From the NCBI RefSeq assembly GCF_011290685.1, contig NZ_JAANYN010000009.1, positions 62,001-126,000 of the forward strand: a stretch of DNA of 64,000 bases, written 5' to 3'. The stretch comes from Cyclobacterium plantarum. GTDB lineage: Bacteria > Bacteroidota > Bacteroidia > Cytophagales > Cyclobacteriaceae. The notes under the pieces are model-generated. The model was not told the DNA's origin and searched no databases. It worked only from the letters and a program-made list of their open reading frames with translations. Of this stretch, positions 16,400-24,644 are shown piece by piece. Position 1 is the first letter of the stretch. Each line of letters begins with the position of its first letter. A program made the translations under genes and the position numbers.

Positions 16400-18658
16400 T
16401 TAGAATGAATACCTTAGCAGAAGCGTGAAATTTCTTCCAGGACCAAATAAAGGCACTCCCATCATTCCGATGGGACGGTTTAAGTGTTCATAATAAGTCT
16501 CGTTTAGGATATTCTGAATGCTGCCACTGAACGTCCAGGAGGAATTCAAGGCATAACTTGACTCCAGATCAAGTAAGTGAAATCCAGGAGTTTCTTTTTC
16601 CCCAAAGCTTTCTGAAATTCTTGGCTGAGAAGTAACCAAACGCCACTTTAATGAGGTTTTTAATTGATCATCAAAATGGCTAGTGCTCAAAATATACCGT
16701 AGATCCAGGGGAGCAATTTCAGGAAGTGCTTCATTGGCACTAAGGTTTTGACCATAGGTGTAAGCCATCATTATTTGCTGAGACCAACCTGACCATAATT
16801 TATGACCAAAAGAAAATTCAAAACCAGTTGTGACAGCATCATCAATGTTGATAAACTTCCTAACCCCGGGGCTTGTTGGTAAGCGTGGAGGAAGTGCTAC
16901 AATTTTTCCTGTAATGTAATCCTGCAAGTATGCTCCGAATAAACTAATACTCATTGTCAATTTTTCATGGGTAAAACCGAAGACCATATCCAGCTGGTTG
17001 TTGGTCTCTGAATTTAAATCCGGGTTACCCAGCATTTCATATGGATCTATTCCAACCGGAAAATAGTTGATAAAACGCTCTGTAAGACTACCACTTCGCC
17101 TAACCTTTGCAATCCATAGACCAAAATTGAAATCTTTCCCCAATTCCCTTTGCCAACCTAAAGAAATGCCTGGATTAAACTGATCAACACCATCAATGGA
17201 TGATTGTTCCATAAACTCTGCTGAGGGGTCCAGCATCTTTGCCTGGTTCAAATCTAACCTCCCTGAAAAACTAATGAAGTTTTTATGAAACTGGAATTGA
17301 TACATACCAAATAATCCGGCTTTTAAAATTTGTGATTCCTGCCAGGCATTATCATAAAAGCTTTTTCCTGTATTTGGGCCCATAAGAAATTTCCTTTCCC
17401 TGATCCCCTCTGCTTTTTCTATTCTAAAATCGGCCCCGGCATACAATTTGGACTGCCCAAATAGCCATTCACCCTCTGTCCTCCCTCCCATGTTTTGGGT
17501 TTCAGCAGGTGTCTTGACATCCATCATTCTGGGGATTAAATCTCTTAAACCATTGTCCATCAAATGATTTACCTTGCTCATATAAATGGCATTGGTCCAC
17601 CGCTTCATATGCTTGCCTGTGGAAGTTTTTATATGCTTCAAGTTACCCATCCAGGTATCATCAGAGCGAAGATCCATTCCCAATGTTGGAAAATCAACGT
17701 CCCTTGCAAAGTTTCTATTGACCGAAAACTCCAACTGGTCAGAAGCTCCTAATTTAACATCAGCAAATATACCTACCGTACCCCGCATAAAATCTGAAGG
17801 CACCAGGGTACCTTCGCCATCTTTGTAGGCTTTTCCTTTAGACCAGGATCCCAGTAACCCAATATCAAACTTTCTTCCAGTCCAACCCAACTTCCCTTCA
17901 TTCCGCCAGACTGCACCATTGCTTTCAAACATACTGGAAACCCTTCCATACATCTCATTCTTATCAGTGAATCCCGGCGCTTCCCGAATAAAATTAATGG
18001 TTCCCCCCAAACCTATACCATATCTTAAAGCGTGGGGACCTTTGAGCAATTCCACCCTGTTCATCCTGTTTAAAGCAATCTGGGAAGTAGGCGGATCCAT
18101 TCGGTTAGGACAGGCGGCACTGGCGCTTTGCAAGCCATCCACAACTACATTGAGCTGATCGTATTTGAACCCCCTTATCACAGGATCAAATCCGAAGGAT
18201 CCACTTTTCCTGATTGATGATACCAGCGGGTTCATGTTCAATACGGCTCCAGCATCATGATGGATCTTTTCCTCGTCCGAAACATGAATTTGTTGGTCCT
18301 TTGCATCCTGCATTTTTAGTGAAATTACAGACACAGGTTGTAACATGACAAATATTTGCTTTTTATAATACTTACCCTCTTTCAATGCACTGGCAACTTC
18401 TGCCGGGCCCAGTGTCCAGTGACCATAATTGACATGACTCAAGTGCAAGGATTCCTCGGGAATAAATTCCAGGAAAATGATTCCAGAAGCATCACTACTG
18501 CCATTTTGATCTTTATATTGAAAAGATATCCCAATAATTGGTTCCTCATCCACCTCGTCAAGGAAAATCAGGGGTTTTATCCCTTGTGCCTGAGCGGAAG
18601 TAAATATCAATACTAATACGATAAAGACAGGAAGTATAAATTTTGTGTAAGTTCTCAT
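16400..18658 (-). CDS. TonB-dependent receptor, OprC/NosA-like (probable copper uptake)
   Basis: 752-residue TonB-dependent outer-membrane receptor with a signal peptide (to about residue 25), a short N-terminal extension, a plug domain (about 130-235) and a beta-barrel ending in LLLRYSF. The plug carries CPNRM (C183, M187), and a barrel loop carries HLM (H365, M367). The CxxxM plus HxM pair with about 180 residues between them is the copper-binding site known for Pseudomonas OprC; NosA-type receptors share the region. Copper import would serve NirK and SCO. The gene lies between the hemerythrin operon and the small cysteine protein gene on the same strand. Confidence 0.85.
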   Translation of the reverse strand: MRTYTKFILPVFIVLVLIFTSAQAQGIKPLIFLDEVDEEPIIGISFQYKDQNGSSDASGIIFLEFIPEESLHLSHVNYGHWTLGPAEVASALKEGKYYKKQIFVMLQPVSVISLKMQDAKDQQIHVSDEEKIHHDAGAVLNMNPLVSSIRKSGSFGFDPVIRGFKYDQLNVVVDGLQSASAACPNRMDPPTSQIALNRMNRVELLKGPHALRYGIGLGGTINFIREAPGFTDKNEMYGRVSSMFESNGAVWRNEGKLGWTGRKFDIGLLGSWSKGKAYKDGEGTLVPSDFMRGTVGIFADVKLGASDQLEFSVNRNFARDVDFPTLGMDLRSDDTWMGNLKHIKTSTGKHMKRWTNAIYMSKVNHLMDNGLRDLIPRMMDVKTPAETQNMGGRTEGEWLFGQSKLYAGADFRIEKAEGIRERKFLMGPNTGKSFYDNAWQESQILKAGLFGMYQFQFHKNFISFSGRLDLNQAKMLDPSAEFMEQSSIDGVDQFNPGISLGWQRELGKDFNFGLWIAKVRRSGSLTERFINYFPVGIDPYEMLGNPDLNSETNNQLDMVFGFTHEKLTMSISLFGAYLQDYITGKIVALPPRLPTSPGVRKFINIDDAVTTGFEFSFGHKLWSGWSQQIMMAYTYGQNLSANEALPEIAPLDLRYILSTSHFDDQLKTSLKWRLVTSQPRISESFGEKETPGFHLLDLESSYALNSSWTFSGSIQNILNETYYEHLNRPIGMMGVPLFGPGRNFTLLLRYSF

Positions 18659-18905
18659 AACAAATGCTTGCTGGCTTTAAACCAACATATTTGATTGGTA
18701 GTAAATGAATAATTCAGGATTTCCGTTTGGTACCTGCTTTTCCCAAAAAAGGGGTAATCCATTGATCCTCTTCATTAAATACCTAAACTGGCAATCAATA
18801 GGATTTTCTGTTTGTTAACCTCGGTAGAGAATGAAAGAGCATATAAATAATGCCCTGTCTGCTGTCAGAGAAAATAGAATAAAATGGATTTTTTTGGGCG
18901 GTACC

Positions 18906-19295
18906 CTACAGCGAAAAATTGTATTTTGGTGGGTGAAATACACCTGCAGCTGAAAAATGATCGATCATTTCATGGGGAAAACCGATTTTAGAATCAAATA
19001 ATGGCATTCCCGAAACCTGCTCTACCTTTTCCTGATGTAACGGGGCAATAAATACCAAATGTATCTCCTCCAGGGTCATTCGATTATTTTCAGTTTCGTT
19101 CTCTTTTGTTTTTTCAAGCCTTTTGCTCAATTCACAACTTCCCTCACATGCCAATTCTGGTTTGTCCTGATTGATACAAAATAATGCTGCGATCCTATCC
19201 CTATTGATTAAAAAATCCATTTGCACCAAAGTAGCCCCCATGCCATTCAGCAGAAGGATACCAATCAAAACACTATAGGTAAACGTTCTAATCAT
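18906..19295 (-). CDS. Small exported or membrane-anchored cysteine-motif protein
   Basis: 129-residue protein with an N-terminal hydrophobic segment (about residues 5-28). The conserved-looking core holds C40, C50 and C54 in the pattern CINQDKPELACEGSC. Its C-terminal part is polar and ends with FHPPKYNFSL. I recall similar small proteins with a C-x9-C-x3-C pattern beside TonB receptor genes in Bacteroidota, with no assigned function. Its place 11 bp after nnrS and before the copper receptor gene suggests metal binding or delivery at the cell envelope; that is inference. Confidence 0.65.
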   Translation of the reverse strand: MIRTFTYSVLIGILLLNGMGATLVQMDFLINRDRIAALFCINQDKPELACEGSCELSKRLEKTKENETENNRMTLEEIHLVFIAPLHQEKVEQVSGMPLFDSKIGFPHEMIDHFSAAGVFHPPKYNFSL

Positions 19296-19306
19296 ACCTG
19301 TAAAAA

Positions 19307-20467
19307 TCAGGAATTCATTTTCTCTTTTTTGTAATATACATCACTGCCACCTTCTATCTCCAATTTTTGATCTTTCGAATAAAAAGGCTGATGCTTTTTC
19401 GCCACCCTGGATTTTATTCGGTTTTTCCGGTAGATAAATAAAGTCCCCATCAGCAGGAACATGATCAAAATAACCCAACCATTTGCTACACCAAATAACT
19501 TCCTCCATGTCGCATCCCCAAGCCAGGCCGAGACAATCCGCCCAGCCAAAGTGACCTGAAACATGATCCAACCCAACCAAAGCACAGGATGAAAGATATT
19601 GATCTGAAGTTTAAACACCATGGGCAAAATGATGGGTGCATGAGCCCAAATCATGGAAAAGGTAAAGCCCAGAAAAAAAGTATGCAAATACAAATCATAA
19701 TAAAAAGGATGGTCTTCCATCCATCCCATGATCCAGCCATTTAAAGCCAACCAAAAATATCCGGTTAGCAATCCAATTCCTATATACCGAAACTGCCCTG
19801 GCTTTCTCGCAGCATACCTGGCCATATCAAATCGGAAAAGCCATAGCGCCAGGCACAACAAAGCAATACCCAAAACGGTGTTGCCCCATTGGTGAAACGG
19901 AAGCAAAAGTCCCAAACCAAAAACGCCAATCCCGGCATAAAACAACAACCCTGCCCATTTGGGGGTGGGTAAAAATTTGCTCAATTCCATCCGCTCTCCC
20001 AAAATGGTAAACAACAAAAATGCCATCCACCAGCCTGTCGCCATGGGTACAAAATCCGAATACACATAAGCAAAATTGCCCAACATCCAGGCTGCCGCTC
20101 CCATAGCGATGATATAGGAATAAATTTCAGCAACCTTAATGGTCTGAAAATACATGATAGCTACCAATCCCAAACTGGCAGCCAGAAGCATATATGCGCC
20201 GAGACCAGGCCAGCCAACCAACATAAAAGGCATGGATATGGCACTCAATAAGGGAACAGCCAACCAAAGCTTGCTTTTCATGACCATGGCCCTTTCCAGT
20301 GAAATCAAAGAGCCCAGAAAACAACCCACCATCAATAGCCCATGATGCGCTGCTGCTTCCCCGATTGGAAATGCCATATGGCCTAATCGAATCCAGCCAC
20401 CAATGATCCCGAAAAGCAATCCCACTATTATAAATGGAATAAGCAAGGCTGGTTGAATCGATTTCAT
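19307..20467 (-). CDS. NnrS family haem-copper membrane protein
   Basis: 386-residue polytopic inner-membrane protein with about twelve hydrophobic segments. The HHGLLMVGCFLGSLISLERA segment near residues 41-60 and the histidine-rich helix FFLGFTFSMIWAHAPIILP near 268-286 are typical of NnrS-like proteins. NnrS is a haem- and copper-containing membrane protein tied to NO tolerance in proteobacteria, although its chemistry is unresolved. The final ~40 residues are basic and cytoplasmic. It lies 78 bp downstream of the 602-residue gene and 11 bp before the small cysteine protein gene, so all three are probably one operon. Confidence 0.82.
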   Translation of the reverse strand: MKSIQPALLIPFIIVGLLFGIIGGWIRLGHMAFPIGEAAAHHGLLMVGCFLGSLISLERAMVMKSKLWLAVPLLSAISMPFMLVGWPGLGAYMLLAASLGLVAIMYFQTIKVAEIYSYIIAMGAAAWMLGNFAYVYSDFVPMATGWWMAFLLFTILGERMELSKFLPTPKWAGLLFYAGIGVFGLGLLLPFHQWGNTVLGIALLCLALWLFRFDMARYAARKPGQFRYIGIGLLTGYFWLALNGWIMGWMEDHPFYYDLYLHTFFLGFTFSMIWAHAPIILPMVFKLQINIFHPVLWLGWIMFQVTLAGRIVSAWLGDATWRKLFGVANGWVILIMFLLMGTLFIYRKNRIKSRVAKKHQPFYSKDQKLEIEGGSDVYYKKEKMNS

Positions 20468-20545
20468 GGTCTAATAATCCAAAAATGGTTTCAGTATTGA
20501 ACGAATACCTCAGCTATCGAGGCTGTACCCTCTCAAATGAGGTGT

Positions 20546-22354
20546 TTAATTGATCAGGTCAGGTGTCAATTCCTGCAGTTCCATTTTCAAACCATCCAAC
20601 TGATGTCTGATTTTTTCCATACCTGAAGCTGCATCAATGGCAAAAACAGTTATCAATTCCTGGTAATAATTGATTCCTTCAAAGAGGTTTTTTCTGAATT
20701 TTTCCAGGTAGGCTTCTTGTTTTTTATTGTTCTCAGTGATTGTCTTACTGATTTCTATCTTTAGGTGTTGCAGGTACAGTTGCAGCTCCTTGATAAACAC
20801 ATGAGGCCTTTCGGGATCCAGTTTAAGAGCGACTTTCCCATAAATATGATCTACCATTTCCTTTAAACTAAACACACCTTTAAAATAAGCCAGGTTGGGA
20901 CCGGGACAGATAGTCACTGCTTTGAGGTTTCTTCTGGGCATCTCTCCTCCACTTAATATGGCCGGAGCACTTAAGCCTTCACACAGGCAATCTTTTTCCA
21001 ATACGGCATCAACCTCTTCTTTGCTGATTTCACCATTGGCATGTTGTTTGACTTTCAGGTTCTGGTATTGTCTGGAGGCCGTGCAAATGGGTTTTTCTGT
21101 GAAATCGGTATTGAAAGAAAGAAACTTTTTGTAACAGGGGCTTCCCGGCCGGCCTTTTTCTATCCTGGATTTTCTCTGTTCCTCGGCACTGCTGTTTCTC
21201 AGGTTATTGAAAGGAATCCCCAGGGGTGAGGCATGACTCAGGTAAAAATCCGATTTTTTTGCCTTCAAAATCCGCTGCAAGGTATCTTCATCCACACTTG
21301 TAGCTTCAGGGACCAATAAAAAAGGGCTTCCCCATCCGGTTCCATCCAATTGATAATAATCCATTAGAAATCGGTTTTCTTCCGCATTCCCAATTCCTCC
21401 CTGATAGGTAACCTTGTTTTGGATGCCTTCCGGCAATACATTCCTCCCCTTTTGTATCAATGCTTCCTGGCACATCTGGTGAAGGGTTAGGCCCAATTCT
21501 TTTCGGTTTTCTTTGAAGGTATCCAGGATTGGACCTGCCAGTAAGCCATCTGTGGCAAATGCATGTCCTCCACAATTTAATCCAGACTCTATCCTGAACT
21601 CCGAAACCCAAATTCCTTTTTTTGCCAAAAATTTACCCTGTATCAATGCGGATCGGTAATCAGAGACCTTTAATATAACGGGTTTTCTGATAACACCCGC
21701 TTTGTCTGGAAAGAAGGCGTCAAATTCTTCCAGATAACTATATAAAGAAGGATTCATACCAGCAGAAAACACCAGGCCGCCTTCCAGTTTACTTTTCGCA
21801 AAACCCCGTAAAGCTGAAAGGGCATCGGAATATTCTCTACCCAAGGCTTCGCCTGACTTGGCGTAGTTTGTCTTGTCGACCTTTGTCATGATATTGACAT
21901 CCGTCCTGCCGGGAACCAGGAATTTTCTTAGCTCTTCCTGCAAGTCCAGCTTTTCAAAACCCGCAGCATTCTTCATTTTCAGGTACAATTTGGCTGCAGG
22001 ATGATCCATGGGTAAGAGATCAAAATACTGGTTGATTTCTTTATCCAGCCCAAAATCCTGACCATTGAGTTCCCTCATTTGCCGCTGTATGATGTAATGC
22101 AATAAGTCCAGATAAGCCTCAATTCTTTTCGCCCGGCAATCGGCTTCCTTCTCATTTATGGCAATATAGGGAATGGTCAATTCCCGACTGTAGCGTCTGC
22201 GCATGTCTTCCAAAAGCTGGTCGTCCATGATGGAAACCACAGATGAAATGCCATATTTGGCGACTTTAATGGGTGAATCTACCGTAAAACCCAATCCCAT
22301 TACCGGAATATGAAAATGATGAGCTGAAAACATAAGCAATAATTTAAAAGACAT
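20546..22354 (-). CDS. Uncharacterised 602-residue protein, possible nitronate-monooxygenase-like barrel with cysteine-rich tail
   Basis: I do not recognise a named family. Several features resemble the FMN-dependent nitronate monooxygenase TIM barrel: an opening IPVMGLGF strand with following SPIKVAKYGISSV (residues 16-39), a CGGH loop (261-264) where that family has AGGH, a GGI (319-321), and WGSPFLLVPEA (341-351) resembling the GTRFLATPEA phosphate-binding end. Two charged regions (60-145 and 505-602) are extra. C407, C424, C456, C458 and C483 could hold a Fe-S cluster. It has no signal peptide, so it is cytoplasmic. It leads the nnrS operon and has a Crp/Fnr-type palindrome 82 bp upstream of its start. 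A second in-frame ATG at residue 8 is an alternative start. Confidence 0.6.
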   Translation of the reverse strand: MSFKLLLMFSAHHFHIPVMGLGFTVDSPIKVAKYGISSVVSIMDDQLLEDMRRRYSRELTIPYIAINEKEADCRAKRIEAYLDLLHYIIQRQMRELNGQDFGLDKEINQYFDLLPMDHPAAKLYLKMKNAAGFEKLDLQEELRKFLVPGRTDVNIMTKVDKTNYAKSGEALGREYSDALSALRGFAKSKLEGGLVFSAGMNPSLYSYLEEFDAFFPDKAGVIRKPVILKVSDYRSALIQGKFLAKKGIWVSEFRIESGLNCGGHAFATDGLLAGPILDTFKENRKELGLTLHQMCQEALIQKGRNVLPEGIQNKVTYQGGIGNAEENRFLMDYYQLDGTGWGSPFLLVPEATSVDEDTLQRILKAKKSDFYLSHASPLGIPFNNLRNSSAEEQRKSRIEKGRPGSPCYKKFLSFNTDFTEKPICTASRQYQNLKVKQHANGEISKEEVDAVLEKDCLCEGLSAPAILSGGEMPRRNLKAVTICPGPNLAYFKGVFSLKEMVDHIYGKVALKLDPERPHVFIKELQLYLQHLKIEISKTITENNKKQEAYLEKFRKNLFEGINYYQELITVFAIDAASGMEKIRHQLDGLKMELQELTPDLIN

Positions 22355-22436
22355 CTGGCCAGAATTCTGGCTCTGATTATCTCACAAAGTTATCCTCCTA
22401 TCAAGCCCAAAAAGCTAAGGGCTATCAGGGTAAAAA

Positions 22437-22450
22437 ATGACTTTTGTCAT
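22437..22450 (-). promoter_or_regulatory. Perfect Crp/Fnr-type palindrome upstream of the 602-residue gene
   Basis: ATGAC-AAAA-GTCAT (minus strand) is a perfect 5-4-5 inverted repeat, centred about 89 bp before the start codon. It shares 12 of 14 bases with the nirK upstream site at 11932-11945. The architecture fits a Crp/Fnr family activator responding to anoxia, nitrite or NO. Confidence 0.55.
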
Positions 22451-22521
22451 AAAACATCAACAGGTTTCAAACAGCAGCATAGAGGTATTATAAAGCTACT
22501 CCTGTGAAACAAGGGAGTTTG

Positions 22522-23892
22522 CTATACCTTATATTGTCTGAACAAAGCACCCCAGGGTTCTCTCATCTTTCTGGAAAGCAACTGATTGGCGGCAAAATTA
22601 CCTGTAAACTGTTCATTTACAGGATCCCAATCCAGGTCTTGCCCAAGCATCATGGCGATATTCCCCAGGTGGGCAAGGGAAATGGACCGGTGTCCTACCT
22701 CAGCCGGTGCTATGGTTTCTTCTCCCGAAAAAATACAATCGACAAAATTCCTGTAATGATTTTCACTGACATAAAGGGAAGTTTCACCGGGACCAATGTT
22801 GGTATCGGCCAGCTTTTCCGGATTGATTTTATGCTCCCCCCTTGTAGCCCAGGCAGAGCCCTCAGTTCCTTCAAAAGTCACCCCAAAATCCTTGTCGCTT
22901 TGGATGATCAGCTTGATGCCACTTTGGTAAACGCATTCAAAATAAAATCGCACCGCTGTATTCCAGACAGGATGGTCAGACCAGACAGCCTGGGCATTTT
23001 GTATTTTCACAGGTCCGGTATGGTCTGTTCCCATACCCCACTGGGCGATATCCGGATGGTGTCCGCCCCAATCCGTCACGTTCCCTCCTGAATAATCCAT
23101 GATCCAACGGTAATTCACATGCGTTCGGCAAGGACTATAGGGTGCTTCGGGTGCAGGCCCCAGCCACATGTCATAATCAAAATCCTTTGGCACCGGGATG
23201 GTTTCCGTCAAATGTCCGGTTTTTCCAAAATCCGGGGTGCCCCCCGGGAGCCCGCAGGTAACGGTGTGCAGTTCTCCAAGCCGCCCATTCCTGGCCAGTT
23301 CGCAAACCCTCCTGAAATGATGGCTGGACCGCTGTTGACTGCCAGTCTGAAAAGTAACACCATATTTACGTACCGCATCGCTCATGGCCCTGCCCTCTTC
23401 CACCGTCAGGGAAAGGGGTTTCTGACAATAAATATGTTTCCCTGCGGCTGCGGCCATCATCACGGGAATGGCATGCCAGTGATCAGGGGTAACCACTTCC
23501 ACGGCATCAATGGCTTTATTTTGCAAAACTTCCCTGAAATCAGTATAGCCTTCGGCAGAGCGGTAGGATGTACCGTGCTTTTCCGAATAAAAATCATCTA
23601 CCACCTGTTGGATATATTCCCTGCCGGCTACTTTTCCATTCCAATACCCCGGGCTCTTTTTGTTGACATCGCATATGGCGGTAACCTGCACTCTACTATC
23701 GGGAAGAAAACCTTGCACATCATTGCCCGCCTGATTTCCAGCACCGATAAATGCCATGGTAATCCGGTCGGATGGGGCAGTAAATCCATTTCTTCCCAAG
23801 GCCGAGGCGGGAATAATGGTGGGGGCTACCAACAGCGAAGAAGCTGCTATACCTGCTTTTTTCAAAAAAGAACGCCTGTGTTTATTTTCCAT
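22522..23892 (-). CDS. Gfo/Idh/MocA family oxidoreductase, Tat-exported
   Basis: 456-residue NAD(P)-dependent oxidoreductase. A twin-arginine signal is visible at the start (RRSFLKKAG, then a hydrophobic stretch ending ASALG near residue 34). The Rossmann fold begins with ITMAFIGAGNQAG near 43-55, and the Gfo/Idh EKPL-type motif appears as CQKPLSL near 157. The C-terminal part resembles the Bacteroidota subfamily with a conserved WIMDYSGGNVTDWGGHH segment near 263-279. Such exported enzymes usually act on sugars or glycosides, or as NAD-recycling glycosidases; the substrate is unknown. It stands alone, downstream of the uracil-DNA glycosylase gene by about 50 bp on the same strand. Confidence 0.9.
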   Translation of the reverse strand: MENKHRRSFLKKAGIAASSLLVAPTIIPASALGRNGFTAPSDRITMAFIGAGNQAGNDVQGFLPDSRVQVTAICDVNKKSPGYWNGKVAGREYIQQVVDDFYSEKHGTSYRSAEGYTDFREVLQNKAIDAVEVVTPDHWHAIPVMMAAAAGKHIYCQKPLSLTVEEGRAMSDAVRKYGVTFQTGSQQRSSHHFRRVCELARNGRLGELHTVTCGLPGGTPDFGKTGHLTETIPVPKDFDYDMWLGPAPEAPYSPCRTHVNYRWIMDYSGGNVTDWGGHHPDIAQWGMGTDHTGPVKIQNAQAVWSDHPVWNTAVRFYFECVYQSGIKLIIQSDKDFGVTFEGTEGSAWATRGEHKINPEKLADTNIGPGETSLYVSENHYRNFVDCIFSGEETIAPAEVGHRSISLAHLGNIAMMLGQDLDWDPVNEQFTGNFAANQLLSRKMREPWGALFRQYKV

Positions 23893-23943
23893 GCCTTAAA
23901 ATACGTTTTTTTACTATTCTGACAAAAAAAATGTTGCCGGCTT

Positions 23944-24513
23944 TCAAATAATCATGGACAGCCTGCTCTTCAATTCCGGTACCACCTGCTCCTCAAACCA
24001 GGGATTCCTTCTTTGCCACCTGATATTTCTGGGTGAGGGATGGACCAAAGGAAAAAATTCGGGCAGGTAGTCGGAGAAACTCCGCACCGTTTCAGTCAGA
24101 TTTTTCTTCCGTTCCTTTCCCAGGTAATACCGCTGGGCATACTGCCCGATCAAAAGGGTCAATTGAACATCAGGCATTTGCTCCATAATGGTACTATGCC
24201 AGGTTGGTGCACATTCTGGTCTGGGCGGCAGGTCGCCTCCTTTGCCTTTTCCCGGATAACAAAACCCCATGGGCACAATGCCGAAAACCTCCGGGTCATA
24301 GAAAAGATCGGCATCCACGCCCATCCAGCGCCTTAGTTCCCGCCCACTGGCATCATTCCAGGGGATGCCGGTAGCATGGACGACGGTGCCGGGAGCCTGC
24401 CCGATCACGAGTACTTTGCTGTTCCTGCTGGCTGCCAGCACGGGCCTGGCACCCAGGGGAAGCTGAGCCTCGCAAAGCTTGCACCCCCTTATGGTTTCCA
24501 AAAGTTGTTTCAT
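23944..24513 (-). CDS. Uracil-DNA glycosylase family protein
   Basis: 189-residue member of the uracil-DNA glycosylase superfamily, of the type with an N-terminal CKLCEAQLP segment. Motif 1 is VLVIGQAPGTVVHATGIPW (about residues 35-53), with the GQAPG loop of families 4/5-like enzymes. The C-terminal HPSPRN (near 157-162) supplies the leucine-loop His region. Only two N-terminal cysteines (C11, C14) are seen, plus a PECAP segment, so a complete four-cysteine Fe-S site is not obvious. It probably removes uracil or related lesions from DNA. The gene is transcribed toward the Gfo/Idh/MocA gene. Confidence 0.85.
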   Translation of the reverse strand: MKQLLETIRGCKLCEAQLPLGARPVLAASRNSKVLVIGQAPGTVVHATGIPWNDASGRELRRWMGVDADLFYDPEVFGIVPMGFCYPGKGKGGDLPPRPECAPTWHSTIMEQMPDVQLTLLIGQYAQRYYLGKERKKNLTETVRSFSDYLPEFFPLVHPSPRNIRWQRRNPWFEEQVVPELKSRLSMII

Positions 24514-24644
24514 GGTAAGGCAAATTTAAGGATATCTGCACAAGCAACAACCATACGTTTTTACCGAAAACGGAAAACAATAGTAAATCAAACGGCAATT
24601 TGTTATTTTAATATTAAACCATTAGGTTAGTCAAAAAAAAAGTT

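Noticed and set aside
22504..23922. Two long plus-strand open frames antisense to the Gfo/Idh/MocA gene
   Set aside because: They mirror a real gene with a Tat signal and clear motifs; their translations have no recognisable domain.
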